Origin: Temperatibacter marinus | GTDB taxonomy: Bacteria > Pseudomonadota > Alphaproteobacteria > Sphingomonadales > Kordiimonadaceae | Direction of reading: 5' to 3' | DNA length: 64,000 nucleotides | NCBI RefSeq assembly: GCF_031598375.1 | Contig: NZ_CP123872.1 | Span: 930,001-994,000, forward strand | Part shown: positions 25,419 through 34,398 of the stretch, piece by piece | How positions within the stretch are numbered: position 1 is the first letter of the stretch | Layout: each line of letters begins with the position of its first letter | Notes under the pieces: model-generated | What the model saw: only the letters and a program-made list of their open reading frames with translations | Databases searched by the model: none | Told to the model about the DNA's origin: nothing | Position numbers and translations under genes: made by a program

Positions 25419-26378
25419 TTAATCCTGTAACTTTTTCCAAACTTCCTGATCACGATTATCTGTCCAGATACGGGGCCAATCAATTCCATCAAACTCATCC
25501 CATAGCCTTTGAACATTAAATGGAAGGCAATGCTCAAAAATAGGCCATCTTCCAAATTTTGGTTCTAAAGCTTTATGAGTTACCTCAAACGCCTCTTTCA
25601 AACTACCACCTCTGTTGTGAACCTTGCCTACATGATTGATCATATCTGTTAAAAATCCCCGAGATTGTTCTATAGCCCCCTCTACTTCACAACGGCCTTG
25701 TGCAACAACACCCCTGCCTCCAATCATTATTTCTGCGCCATATAATTTTATTCTATCGAGAGTGCTAGAAGACCAATCCATATGAAAGGCATCCCCTGTA
25801 TAAAGAGCTGCCTGAGCTTCTACGAGATCCCCAGCAAACATAATCTTTTGCTTAGGAAGCCACGCTATGATATCCCCTGCTGTATGCCCCCTTCCACAAT
25901 GTTCAAGAATTAACACACCTCGATCACCGCCCAACTCAATAGAAAGCCGATCGGAGAACGTAATATCAGGATGCGTAAGTCCTGGAATTCCTTCAGGTTC
26001 TCGAAACAGTCTAGGCATTCTACCAAATTCGCTATCCCAGTCCTGCTGGCCGCGTTCATCGATTAATATTTTTGTATTCTCATGAGCAATGATAGATTCA
26101 GCGTTAAAGGCCGATGCCCCTAACACTCGCACTGCATGATAGTGGGATAACACCAGATACTTGACAGGCTTATTTGTATGAATTCTTAATTTTTTGAGCC
26201 AATCGTTCGCAGCTTTAGGAGTAGCACGAGCCTCAAAGGCGACAATGAAATCTTCCCCTTCTATCGCCCCAACATTTGGATCTCCCTCAGCAGTTAAAGC
26301 ATAGACTCCATCAGCCAACACTTTTAAAGATTCAACTTTTTCTCCATGATCTGCTGAAGAAGCGAACGGTTTAGACAT
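25419..26378 (-). CDS. Metallo-beta-lactamase-fold protein with altered metal motif
   Basis: A 319-residue MBL-fold protein. The canonical HxHxDH is HYHAVR here (residues 79-84): both first histidines are kept, but Asp and the following His are replaced by Val83 and Arg84. Later ligand positions look intact (His in HCGRGHTAGD, His in IFEHCLPFNVQRL). I believe similar HYHAVR sequences occur in MBL proteins of other aromatic-degradation clusters, so this may be a subfamily trait. It is the first gene after the operator at 26437-26456 and leads the run MBL-hydroxylase-DUF2783-VOC-FAH. It has no signal peptide, so it is cytoplasmic. A lactonase or thioesterase-like step is possible. Confidence 0.8.
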   Translation of the reverse strand: MSKPFASSADHGEKVESLKVLADGVYALTAEGDPNVGAIEGEDFIVAFEARATPKAANDWLKKLRIHTNKPVKYLVLSHYHAVRVLGASAFNAESIIAHENTKILIDERGQQDWDSEFGRMPRLFREPEGIPGLTHPDITFSDRLSIELGGDRGVLILEHCGRGHTAGDIIAWLPKQKIMFAGDLVEAQAALYTGDAFHMDWSSSTLDRIKLYGAEIMIGGRGVVAQGRCEVEGAIEQSRGFLTDMINHVGKVHNRGGSLKEAFEVTHKALEPKFGRWPIFEHCLPFNVQRLWDEFDGIDWPRIWTDNRDQEVWKKLQD

Positions 26379-26436
26379 GTTTTTCTCCTTAATTTTTATT
26401 CCTATAGCTATTATATAAAATTAAAGGGGCCAGATA

Positions 26437-26456
26437 TGTCCTCTGGATATAGGACT
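26437..26456. promoter_or_regulatory. Island operator, copy 1 (TGTCCT-N8-AGGACT)
   Basis: TGTCCT at 26437-26442 and AGGACT at 26451-26456 form an inverted repeat with 8 bases between. Its centre is 68 bases upstream of the MBL-fold gene. The same repeat with identical spacing lies before two other units of the island (31772-31791, 34399-34418). Confidence 0.6.
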
Positions 26457-26473
26457 AATGACAATAAGCATGA

Positions 26474-27316
26474 CTAATGAGCGCGCGCTACTTTCAGGCA
26501 CATATTAAAAAGCTCATTTTGTGATGAAATATTCAGCTTTGCATAAGATCGCTTGCGATATGTGGCCACACTAGTTGGAGCGATGCCGAGGTCGAAACCA
26601 ATACCAATTGTTGTATATCCCAGCAAAATTCTCTCACAAACTTGACGTTCTCGCATTGTAAGGGAGTCAAATGGTGGTGAATCTTTAGAGATAACATTAT
26701 GGACAATACTTTTTCTGACTATATTTTCACTGCCGTTGTCAGGAAAAGCGTTTCCATTAGCCCTAGCTATATCATAATGAACAGCGATCAGTGCAGTCGC
26801 AAGTGGCATCAAGTCCTTGAGCACAGACCATTCTACATTAGAATATTTAACCGAATCTACCATTCTATAAAAATTACAATAGACACGCCCATCTTCAACT
26901 TTTCCAACCGAGGCTGCTTTATCAATCAATCCTCGACGATCAAAGAAATGATTTTGATAAGCTGGATCATAATCGACTGAAATCACCTTTTTATCCAATT
27001 CAATATACTCGTCAGAATCGGAATTCTGAATCTCTTTAAAGTTTGGATCGTCCTTATAGAATTTATCCACATAGTCTCTGGCGAGTTCTTCCGCTTCTCT
27101 GTCTGGCATTCTACTATGCGTAAACAAATGGCCAGCATTACCTCTATCCGAATAGGTAAAGACGACACAGTGATCTACAGGAACAACTTCGGAAAGAAAA
27201 TTCATCAAGCACTTTTCAAAAGCTTCTCCACCCATCGAACGGACGACATCTGCAATCGAACAAACATACTCTCCAATTTCAGGGTTTTTATGAAACAAGC
27301 TAATGAGCTCTGACAT
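26474..27316 (-). CDS. LuxR-family transcriptional regulator
   Basis: A 280-residue regulator with a C-terminal LuxR-type helix-turn-helix (about 214-275): LTMRERQVCERILLGYTTIGIGFDLG, then IAPTSVATYRKRSYAKLNISSQNELF. The N-terminal 200 residues do not show a response-regulator receiver. They could be a ligand-binding domain, but I cannot match them to the acyl-homoserine-lactone type. No synthase gene lies nearby. It sits in the middle of the minus-strand catabolic run, 10 bases after the symporter gene, and is the only DNA-binding protein there. It is thus the natural candidate for binding the 6-8-6 inverted repeats found at three promoters of the island. Confidence 0.9.
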   Translation of the reverse strand: MSELISLFHKNPEIGEYVCSIADVVRSMGGEAFEKCLMNFLSEVVPVDHCVVFTYSDRGNAGHLFTHSRMPDREAEELARDYVDKFYKDDPNFKEIQNSDSDEYIELDKKVISVDYDPAYQNHFFDRRGLIDKAASVGKVEDGRVYCNFYRMVDSVKYSNVEWSVLKDLMPLATALIAVHYDIARANGNAFPDNGSENIVRKSIVHNVISKDSPPFDSLTMRERQVCERILLGYTTIGIGFDLGIAPTSVATYRKRSYAKLNISSQNELFNMCLKVARAH

Positions 27317-27326
27317 TTTTTACTCC

Positions 27327-29012
27327 CTAGTGTTCACCTGCATTCAAGACTTCCGAGCCGATTTCTGACTTACGTACTTGAGCTGGAAAAGCCCTCCTTT
27401 CTTCTCGAGCCCGATCACTTTTATCCCATTTAGAGACTAGAATAATAGTCAAGAAAGTGAATGGCATCGCCACAACTGTGGGGTAAGTATAAGGGAAAGG
27501 GGCCCTATCAAATCCAAACACCGAAACGAATATCGCAGGACTTAAAACGATTAATACCGCACAAACCGACAACCCAATATACCCACCCCATATGACTCCG
27601 CGTGTGGTCAATCCTTGCCAATAGAGAGAGAGAATAATGATAGGGCAGTTAACACTAGCTGCAATAGCTAGAGCAATGGCAGCTGTTACGGCAACATTCT
27701 GTCCTTCAAAAGCGAAGCCAAAAATTACGGCCAATATTCCTAAAATCACGGTGGCATATTTTGTGACTTTCACTTCTTTTTCAGGATGATCATCTACTTT
27801 CTTAAATAGTTGGCCATAGAGGTCATGTGAAAGAGTTGCCGCACCCGAAAGAGCTAATCCGGCGACAACGGCTAGAATTGTTGCGAAACTAACGGCAGCC
27901 ATAAAACCGAACATAAAATCACCACCAAGTAATCTGGAAACATGAATGGCAACCATATTAGCCCCTCCTGTTAGAAGGCCGGCCTCATCGAGAATCGTGT
28001 CATTTCCAAACAAAACAAAAGAAGCCCCGATCCCAATGACCAAAATAACACCATAAAAATAGCCCATTATTGACGTCGCGTAAAAAACAGATTTTCGAGC
28101 ATCAACAGCATCTTTCACCGTAAAAAAGCGCATCAGGATATGTGGCAATCCCATTATCCCGAATGTCATAGTCAAAGAGACTGTTATAATGGCAAAAGGA
28201 TCACTGGCGAACCATCCACCTGGGATAAATAAAGACGAGCCAAGATCACTTTTCTCAATGGCATTTTGAACAAGCCTTTCAAAAGAGAACCCGACATGAA
28301 CAAGGATCGCATAGGCAAGATATGTCCCGCCGATTAAAAGCAAGCTCGCTTTAATGATTTGGACCCAGGTTGTGGCAACCATACCGCCAAATGCTACATA
28401 GACAATCATCAATATTCCAACAATGATGACTGCCCATTTATAGTCTAGCCCGAATAAAATTTGAATGAGAGTACCGGCTCCAACCATCTGTGCAATTAAA
28501 TAAAAAAGTACAATACTAAGGGACACGCACGATGCCATAATTCGGATTGGACGAGCTTCAAACCTAGATGCCAGTACATCGATGAATGTGAAGCTTCCTA
28601 GATTGCGAAATCGTTCAGCAACAACCATTAAAATTATTGGCCACCCTATCATTATACCAACAGAAAGAATGAAAGCATCAATTCCGCGAAAATAAAGAGC
28701 GCCCGTTATACCCAAAAAAGTAGCTGCTGACATAAAATCACCAGCAATCGCCATTCCATTTTGCCAAGGTTTTAAGCCGCCTCCAGCAACAAAAAACTCT
28801 TTCCGGGAACGGACCTGATTAGCGGCCCACCATGTAATGCCGAGTGTAGACAAAACAAAAATGAGAAAAGTCCCTATTGCTACGGGATTAATAGCCTGTT
28901 TTTCGCCACTTGATATTATCGCATCGGCCGAAAGACCTTTACAAAAGAGAGGAGTAAAAACCATAAATCCGATTAGCATTGAAAGATAGTTAATCATGTT
29001 TTTTTTCTTCAC
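27327..29012 (-). CDS. Sodium:solute symporter, ActP type
   Basis: A 561-residue inner-membrane carrier of the SSS family, closest in layout to the cation/acetate symporter ActP. It has about 13 membrane helices and family stretches such as FFVAGGGLKPWQNGMAIAGDFMSAATFLG and GLALSGAATLSHDLYG. The annotated start is a GTG (MKKKNMIN), overlapping the DUF485 gene by 23 bases; an ATG at 28997 (MINYLSML) is the alternative. The charged KKK favours the longer form as a signal or first-helix n-region. SSS members carry short or aryl carboxylates. In this island an aromatic acid released by the acylase is a reasonable substrate, but acetate remains possible. Confidence 0.9.
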   Translation of the reverse strand: MKKKNMINYLSMLIGFMVFTPLFCKGLSADAIISSGEKQAINPVAIGTFLIFVLSTLGITWWAANQVRSRKEFFVAGGGLKPWQNGMAIAGDFMSAATFLGITGALYFRGIDAFILSVGIMIGWPIILMVVAERFRNLGSFTFIDVLASRFEARPIRIMASCVSLSIVLFYLIAQMVGAGTLIQILFGLDYKWAVIIVGILMIVYVAFGGMVATTWVQIIKASLLLIGGTYLAYAILVHVGFSFERLVQNAIEKSDLGSSLFIPGGWFASDPFAIITVSLTMTFGIMGLPHILMRFFTVKDAVDARKSVFYATSIMGYFYGVILVIGIGASFVLFGNDTILDEAGLLTGGANMVAIHVSRLLGGDFMFGFMAAVSFATILAVVAGLALSGAATLSHDLYGQLFKKVDDHPEKEVKVTKYATVILGILAVIFGFAFEGQNVAVTAAIALAIAASVNCPIIILSLYWQGLTTRGVIWGGYIGLSVCAVLIVLSPAIFVSVFGFDRAPFPYTYPTVVAMPFTFLTIILVSKWDKSDRAREERRAFPAQVRKSEIGSEVLNAGEH

Positions 29013-29298
29013 GAATTCGCTTTATTTCAGGGTCAATAGCCCTCTTAGACCACCACGAATAATACCCAGAAATAAAAACTCCCATGAAGATAGAGAACAA
29101 CGACATGACAATGACGAGGTTGACTTCTCCCAAAATTGAGAGTTGAGCAAGATCCTTTCCTGCTGACAGTAAAAAGCCATAAAAGGCATAGACTATGAGT
29201 AAAATTGCACTAAGAGAAAATGACATGACCAACCTTACTCTCACTATTTTCTGGATGTCAGAAGGCTTTTTCTGCCTCGTTGTATAGCCTGCTCTCAT
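28990..29298 (-). CDS. DUF485 membrane protein, partner of the ActP-type symporter
   Basis: A 102-residue DUF485 (YjcH-like) protein with two membrane helices (about 25-48 and 60-82), a basic N-terminus (RAGYTTRQKKPSDIQKI) and a charged tail IKRIREEKKHD. In many bacteria a DUF485 gene directly precedes actP, as here with a 23-base overlap. The protein probably helps assembly or activity of the carrier. A weak TGTCC-containing inverted repeat lies about 100 bases upstream (29394-29412), but it is too degenerate to count with the three better operators. Confidence 0.9.
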   Translation of the reverse strand: MRAGYTTRQKKPSDIQKIVRVRLVMSFSLSAILLIVYAFYGFLLSAGKDLAQLSILGEVNLVIVMSLFSIFMGVFISGYYSWWSKRAIDPEIKRIREEKKHD

Positions 29299-29421
29299 TT
29301 CAGACTTCCTTTCGTTTTGCTACCCTAGGCAATAACATTGCAGGTAACTCTATAGCTGGAGAAACACTCATAAATGCGAATAAAAACCTCAATTGTCCAT
29401 GTATATGGGATATAGTTTAGG

Positions 29422-31683
29422 TCAAAAAGATGCAGACAATGTCGCACCAAACGTTCTCGGCGGACCCCATATACCTATTGCCCCTGGACCTATGATGTAA
29501 GAATGAGCGACATATGCTTTATCAAAAATATTCTTTGCCCAAAGAGCAATCTGGTATCTCTCGTCATTCGACGTCCAAGATACGCGTGCATCGGTTAAAT
29601 TACGTTCGCTAATCACTGGTAAATCACTTTGGTAATCCATTCGCTCCTCATCAATATGAGTGAAGTGAATATTGAAATCTAGGGTGCCCTTATTCTCCAT
29701 TGGAAGTGAATAGTTCAGATCCAAATTGTAAGAGTTTCTTGGAGCCTGTCGTAAATCTTTTCCTGAGACATCAGTGCCGTTAATTATTAAATCATTCCCA
29801 ACAGTATCTAAAAATGCATAATTAGCGTTTACATGGAAATACTCTGTAAGCTGCCAGACCATTTCCACTTCAAAACCTTTAATTTCTGCACTCCCTAGGT
29901 TGGTTGTTGTGAATGTTCCAAATGAAGATTCGGGAACAGGCCCAAATCGCACAACCTGCAAATCTTTATAGTCCATATAAAATCCTGTAACATTCATTCG
30001 AAGCTGATTTGCAAAAAAATCGCCTTTAAAACCAATTTCATAGTTTGTAACAGTTTCAGGTTCTACAATATTTTGCGCCACGGCCTCAACACCTGCTGAT
30101 CCTGCAAAACCACCACTTTTAAAGCCAGTTGCCCACGTTGCGAAAACCATTAAATCATCTGTCGCCTGATATTGAATAGAGGCCATTGGAGAAAAATCAC
30201 TCCATGAACCATCAACTTCAACATTGAAAACCTCTGCAATAATTCCCAAACTACCGCCAACGCTGCCACATAGCTCAAAATTGGGAAACCCAGCTGCGGC
30301 TCTAACAGCCTCATCAAGCCCACAGTTAACTGCCGTTGTAGTATATTCTTTTCTATCATGTGAATATCGACCACCAAAAGAAAGTGTCCAATCTTCAGCG
30401 AATGTCCACTGGGCCTGTCCATAAGCAGCATAGGATGTTGTTTTATTCGCAGTAAGGGAATATTCATTGCCAACAATGACTTGCCCTGTATCGACAGTAT
30501 TTCTTTGAATACTCCACTGTTCAGGGCGATCCGTATTTTCAGTAAAAAAATACAGGCCTGCAATAAACTCCAAAGAATGCCCAAGATTTGATGTCCAGCG
30601 AATCTCTTCTGAAAAAGTCTCAACTTTCTCTTCAATATGATCAATCACATCTGACCCATAAACATCAGCATCCAAATCATAATTTCCCCCAAGGGGTGCT
30701 CCTACCGAAGGCATTGCCCAATCAGTATCAATGCTACGAAATGATGTAATTGTCGTCAAAATTCCGTTTCCAAATTGCACATCACCCTGCAAGCTTAGCC
30801 CTCCCCCTTTACGGTCGGTATACCCCTCAACAGGAGCAGCTGTCGTTTGAGGTTTGTTTGCCCCAAGCGCTTCAGCCGTCCCTACATAATCAAAGTTGCC
30901 ATTCCTAAAGGGGAATCGACCCGTATCTTCACGATGATCTTCCATATAGTCACCAGAAAGAAGCCAGTCACTCCTATCCAATGCCAATCTCAACTGTCCT
31001 CTGAATGAGGTTTGATCTTCATCATTCACATCTTTATTCAAGAGCGTATTACGAACAAATCCATCATGACTTCTGTGATTTACAACCACCTTCCCGAATA
31101 GATTGTCACTCAATGGCCCACTTATTAATCCTTGAGCCCTAAATATATTTTCATTACCATATGTAAGTGCAGATTTTATCACCAACTCATCTGTCGGCTT
31201 TTTACTTACAACATTGATGGCACCCCCGATTGTATTTCGCCCAAACAAAGCACCCTGAGGTCCTTTCAGGACTTCAATTCGCTGCAAATCAAACATGTCA
31301 AAATTAATGCCCGCTCCGCGACCGATATACACACCATCCAAAAACAGTGCGACAGAGTTATCCAAACCAGCGCCATCATCCGAGGAACCAACACCTCGCA
31401 TAGAAAAGGAGGCCTGACCCGGTGAAAATTCCCCATAAGCCAGACCTGGAGTATTCATTGCAATTCCATGTGCGTCAAAAATATCTCGTTTTAGAATCAA
31501 ATCTTCACTCAACACAGAAACTGTGACCGGAACATCCTGAACATTTGCACTTCTATGTTGGGCCGTTACAATGATCTCTTCTAGTGCATGGCCACGATCA
31601 TCATCCTCAGCATAAGCTGAAGAATGACCAACCAATAACGAAATTGTAGAAACAGTTGCGACTAATCCGTACATCCTCTGCAT
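29422..31683 (-). CDS. TonB-dependent receptor of the catabolic island
   Basis: A 753-residue outer-membrane receptor. I place the start at the ATG of 31683 (MQRMYGLVATVS), because AGGAG lies 8 bases before it and a signal peptide follows directly. A longer in-frame form from 31764 lacks both. The TonB box is in LEEIIVTAQHR, the plug contains ANVQDVPVTVSVLSE, NTPGLAYGEFSPGQASFSMRGVG and VLKGPQGALFGRNTIGGAINVVSKKP, and the barrel ends ATLSASF. This plug pattern is common in sphingomonad-type receptors for organic molecules. It lies between acylase and symporter genes with its own copy of the island operator, so the ligand is probably the acylated aromatic compound the island degrades. Confidence 0.92.
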   Translation of the reverse strand: MQRMYGLVATVSTISLLVGHSSAYAEDDDRGHALEEIIVTAQHRSANVQDVPVTVSVLSEDLILKRDIFDAHGIAMNTPGLAYGEFSPGQASFSMRGVGSSDDGAGLDNSVALFLDGVYIGRGAGINFDMFDLQRIEVLKGPQGALFGRNTIGGAINVVSKKPTDELVIKSALTYGNENIFRAQGLISGPLSDNLFGKVVVNHRSHDGFVRNTLLNKDVNDEDQTSFRGQLRLALDRSDWLLSGDYMEDHREDTGRFPFRNGNFDYVGTAEALGANKPQTTAAPVEGYTDRKGGGLSLQGDVQFGNGILTTITSFRSIDTDWAMPSVGAPLGGNYDLDADVYGSDVIDHIEEKVETFSEEIRWTSNLGHSLEFIAGLYFFTENTDRPEQWSIQRNTVDTGQVIVGNEYSLTANKTTSYAAYGQAQWTFAEDWTLSFGGRYSHDRKEYTTTAVNCGLDEAVRAAAGFPNFELCGSVGGSLGIIAEVFNVEVDGSWSDFSPMASIQYQATDDLMVFATWATGFKSGGFAGSAGVEAVAQNIVEPETVTNYEIGFKGDFFANQLRMNVTGFYMDYKDLQVVRFGPVPESSFGTFTTTNLGSAEIKGFEVEMVWQLTEYFHVNANYAFLDTVGNDLIINGTDVSGKDLRQAPRNSYNLDLNYSLPMENKGTLDFNIHFTHIDEERMDYQSDLPVISERNLTDARVSWTSNDERYQIALWAKNIFDKAYVAHSYIIGPGAIGIWGPPRTFGATLSASF

Positions 31684-31771
31684 CACTTTTTCTCCTAACG
31701 CATTTGGTAAATAAAATAACGATATTATAATTGCCATTTCGTCTAGACTAGCGCTCAAGTGCACTAATATC

Positions 31772-31791
31772 TGTCCCCGAAAAGAAGGACA
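31772..31791. promoter_or_regulatory. Island operator, copy 2 (TGTCCC-N8-AGGACA)
   Basis: TGTCCC at 31772-31777 and AGGACA at 31786-31791, spaced by 8 bases, centred 98 bases upstream of the receptor start. Spacing and half-sites equal those of the other two copies. Confidence 0.6.
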
Positions 31792-31831
31792 GGAATAAAT
31801 TTAAATTCTCTTATTCGAGAAAAAAAGCCCT

Positions 31832-34330
31832 TTAATATTTTAACTTTTCAGACCTCACCGCTACAGCTTCCACTTCTTCTTTTGTGAAGGGTAATTGCTT
31901 TTGCTCAAACCTAAGATACATTCCAATTTGATCTCTATAATGCTGGCTAAAACCAGTTGTCTGAGCAACAAAACCACTTTGGCCTGGAGGGGTAACATCA
32001 GTGCCTATGATCCCCTCATTATGCATCACAGATAGGTTGTTTTCGGATCCGCGATTCATCGTAATTGGGATACTAATAGACAATTGAGGAAGCGTTTGAG
32101 GGATTCCATAAAAATTAACAGAGCGAAATACTTGGCGTGCAACAGGCAATCTCCATTTCTTGAGGTCACCGCCATATCGGTTACTTAATTCTAAGCCTAT
32201 TTGTCGGAGAGTTGATAAAATTACATGAGATTTTTTCTGACCATTAAAAAAATCAAAACGCTGAGGAACACCTGATTTCTCTTCCAACAAAGCGTTATAT
32301 AAAATCTTCACACCGGGCGTGATATTTGTGGAACTTGTTCTTGGCTCAATTGCATACCCAGGAGACTGATAAAGATAAAAGAATTCTGACCCGATATCAT
32401 CCCGAAGGACAGTTTCTAACATCTTCGATAACCAAGCATTTAGTATCACTGGTCCTGCATGATCATAATAAAAATTATGATCTTTATCTTTCCAAGTCTG
32501 ATCCCACGAGCGTAAGTGTGCGACTAAAATCGCAGCCATATCTGAGTCTGGTAATTCAGAAACTGCATTTTCTAGAAAGGGTAAAAAATAACGTATATTT
32601 AGATCTTTAAATGAGGCCGTGCGGTTTAATTCAATCACGTCTTGATATGACATTTTTTTCTTACTGTCTAAAACTTCAAACAGTTCAGTTGCACGGTCAG
32701 CAGATGTCCAAACAACATACCAAGGATCCCCGTTTGGCCAAAAGTTGGCAGGCTTGTTGTTCCAATTTACAATATACCCTATTTTTGGGTTATAAACTTG
32801 GGGTAATTTATGAGGAGATATAACACCTTGCCATTCCATATTGCCAGTACCAGGAGTAGGTAAACGTGAGTCTTGGCCTTCCGCACGGTTAGGAAAATGA
32901 CCACTATAAAAATATCCAATATTCCCTGCTTTATCAATGTAATACCAGTTGACAGAGACAGCGTTACGGGCTGCAGCGGTTTTCCATTGGTCATAAGTGG
33001 TTGCTTCCATTTGATCCATAAAAGCAAAAAGACTCTGCACTTCTTTCCCGTCCCATGTACGTTTTCTTGAAAATGCAATTTTGGAATGATTATCTTGACG
33101 AACAATAGGGCCATGAACAGTCCTTGAAATATTAAACTGTATACTTTCCAGCCCTTTAACATGAATTATTTCTTGATGTTTTTCCATAGGGCGAAATCTT
33201 CCCTTGTAAAAATATTCATCAAGATTATTGGGATTCAATTCTTCAATGAAATAATCAACCGTATCTCCCATTCCCGCCGTACTGCCCCAAGCAATATGTT
33301 TATTGTGAGCGAAAAAAATCGGGGGGATCGCAAAATATGAATTTCCGACCACATCCAGTCCTGCCCCATGTAAGCCTACACTATAAACATAAGAAGGATT
33401 GATCCAACCAAACTGAGGGCCATTTAGTAAATAACCATTTGAATCCTCTGACTTACTTTGCCCAATCAACCAAATATTACTGGCTGACGCATGGCCAGCA
33501 GAGCCACTTATTCCAGAAGCAGCTAATTCAGATTTATAATAACTTACCGCCTCTTTAAGGTTTACATTCTTGTAGCTACCATCACTATTAAACACCATTC
33601 TCGGTGCGACCAATAAATCACGATTGATCTTCGGCAGACTAGAGTATTCATTTTCTTTGATGAGCGAGGCTTTCTTGGCCACCTTCGTTGGGACTGTCGT
33701 TGGGGCCTTTGGATCGTTAATCCAGTTTAACTGATTAAAAATTACGAGAGCTTTCTCTTCACCATGTTGAGCTTGCAAGGCGTTTAACAGAGCAAGATTC
33801 TCCAGCTCTGTTGAAAAGTCAGAGAACCGATCAGCAACCACAGCGGTGAATACCATTGCCACATCGACAGCGTCCCACATTCTCGGTAAAAAATTATATA
33901 CTGCATACTCTTTTGGTAACAGTTTATCGGGGTCAGTCTCAATGAATTTTATCCAACGATTCATACCATCTGCATAGCCTTCTAAGACAGCCCGCTGATT
34001 AGGCAATAACGCTTCGACCTGTTCTCTCACAGACGTAATAGACAATTCTACCCTCATCGCTTTATCAAAGGAGATATATTTATCACCTAGCACTTCTGAG
34101 ACCGTGCCTTTTGCTGAGCGCCTGATCATTTCCATCTGGAACAACCTATCTTGTGCAACAGAATAACCATAGCCTAGAAACAAACCGTATTTGTCGTCAG
34201 CATATATGTGTGGAACGCCCTTTTGATCTCTTTTTATTATTACTTCTTTTTGTGAAAAATCTGCATGTGATACAGCTGACAGTATTAGTAAAAAAAGTAT
34301 CAATGAAACCTGTTTTGATATGCCCGTCAT
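31832..34330 (-). CDS. Penicillin G acylase-like N-terminal-nucleophile hydrolase
   Basis: An 832-residue precursor of a periplasmic amidase. It has a signal peptide (about 1-23, ending SHADF), an alpha-chain region, a spacer and the beta chain beginning at Ser284 in HASASNIWLIG. The family cleaves itself before this Ser, which then serves as nucleophile. The following NGPQFGW, VGLHGAGLDVVGN, WGSTAGMGD and the late NRGSENN (oxyanion Asn) and PPGQSGFVA are very close to classical penicillin G acylases, more than to the AHL acylases PvdQ/QuiP. Such enzymes release phenylacetate-like acids from amides. It heads the minus-strand island and has its own operator at 34399. The natural substrate is unknown; an arylacetyl amide or aryl-acyl homoserine lactone are options. 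Confidence 0.93.
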   Translation of the reverse strand: MTGISKQVSLILFLLILSAVSHADFSQKEVIIKRDQKGVPHIYADDKYGLFLGYGYSVAQDRLFQMEMIRRSAKGTVSEVLGDKYISFDKAMRVELSITSVREQVEALLPNQRAVLEGYADGMNRWIKFIETDPDKLLPKEYAVYNFLPRMWDAVDVAMVFTAVVADRFSDFSTELENLALLNALQAQHGEEKALVIFNQLNWINDPKAPTTVPTKVAKKASLIKENEYSSLPKINRDLLVAPRMVFNSDGSYKNVNLKEAVSYYKSELAASGISGSAGHASASNIWLIGQSKSEDSNGYLLNGPQFGWINPSYVYSVGLHGAGLDVVGNSYFAIPPIFFAHNKHIAWGSTAGMGDTVDYFIEELNPNNLDEYFYKGRFRPMEKHQEIIHVKGLESIQFNISRTVHGPIVRQDNHSKIAFSRKRTWDGKEVQSLFAFMDQMEATTYDQWKTAAARNAVSVNWYYIDKAGNIGYFYSGHFPNRAEGQDSRLPTPGTGNMEWQGVISPHKLPQVYNPKIGYIVNWNNKPANFWPNGDPWYVVWTSADRATELFEVLDSKKKMSYQDVIELNRTASFKDLNIRYFLPFLENAVSELPDSDMAAILVAHLRSWDQTWKDKDHNFYYDHAGPVILNAWLSKMLETVLRDDIGSEFFYLYQSPGYAIEPRTSSTNITPGVKILYNALLEEKSGVPQRFDFFNGQKKSHVILSTLRQIGLELSNRYGGDLKKWRLPVARQVFRSVNFYGIPQTLPQLSISIPITMNRGSENNLSVMHNEGIIGTDVTPPGQSGFVAQTTGFSQHYRDQIGMYLRFEQKQLPFTKEEVEAVAVRSEKLKY

Positions 34331-34398
34331 TATATTTCTCCACAGTGCATGGCCATTTACTCAATTGTATAATATAAATTAAAATACCCTTGTTTGCC

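Noticed and set aside
26474-27316. Quorum-sensing LuxR/LuxI pair
   Set aside because: No LuxI-type synthase is in the window and the N-terminal domain could not be matched to AHL-binding domains.
29394-29412. Fourth copy of the island operator before the DUF485 gene
   Set aside because: TGTCCA and GGGATA are spaced by 7, not 8, and the right half matches poorly; kept only as a weak candidate.
30150-30644. Open frame of 164 codons on the minus strand within the island receptor gene
   Set aside because: It lies wholly inside the receptor gene in another frame, has no ribosome site and its protein is not family-like.
32779-33162. Open frame of 127 codons within the penicillin acylase-like gene
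   Set aside because: Shadow frame inside the beta-chain region; no independent support.
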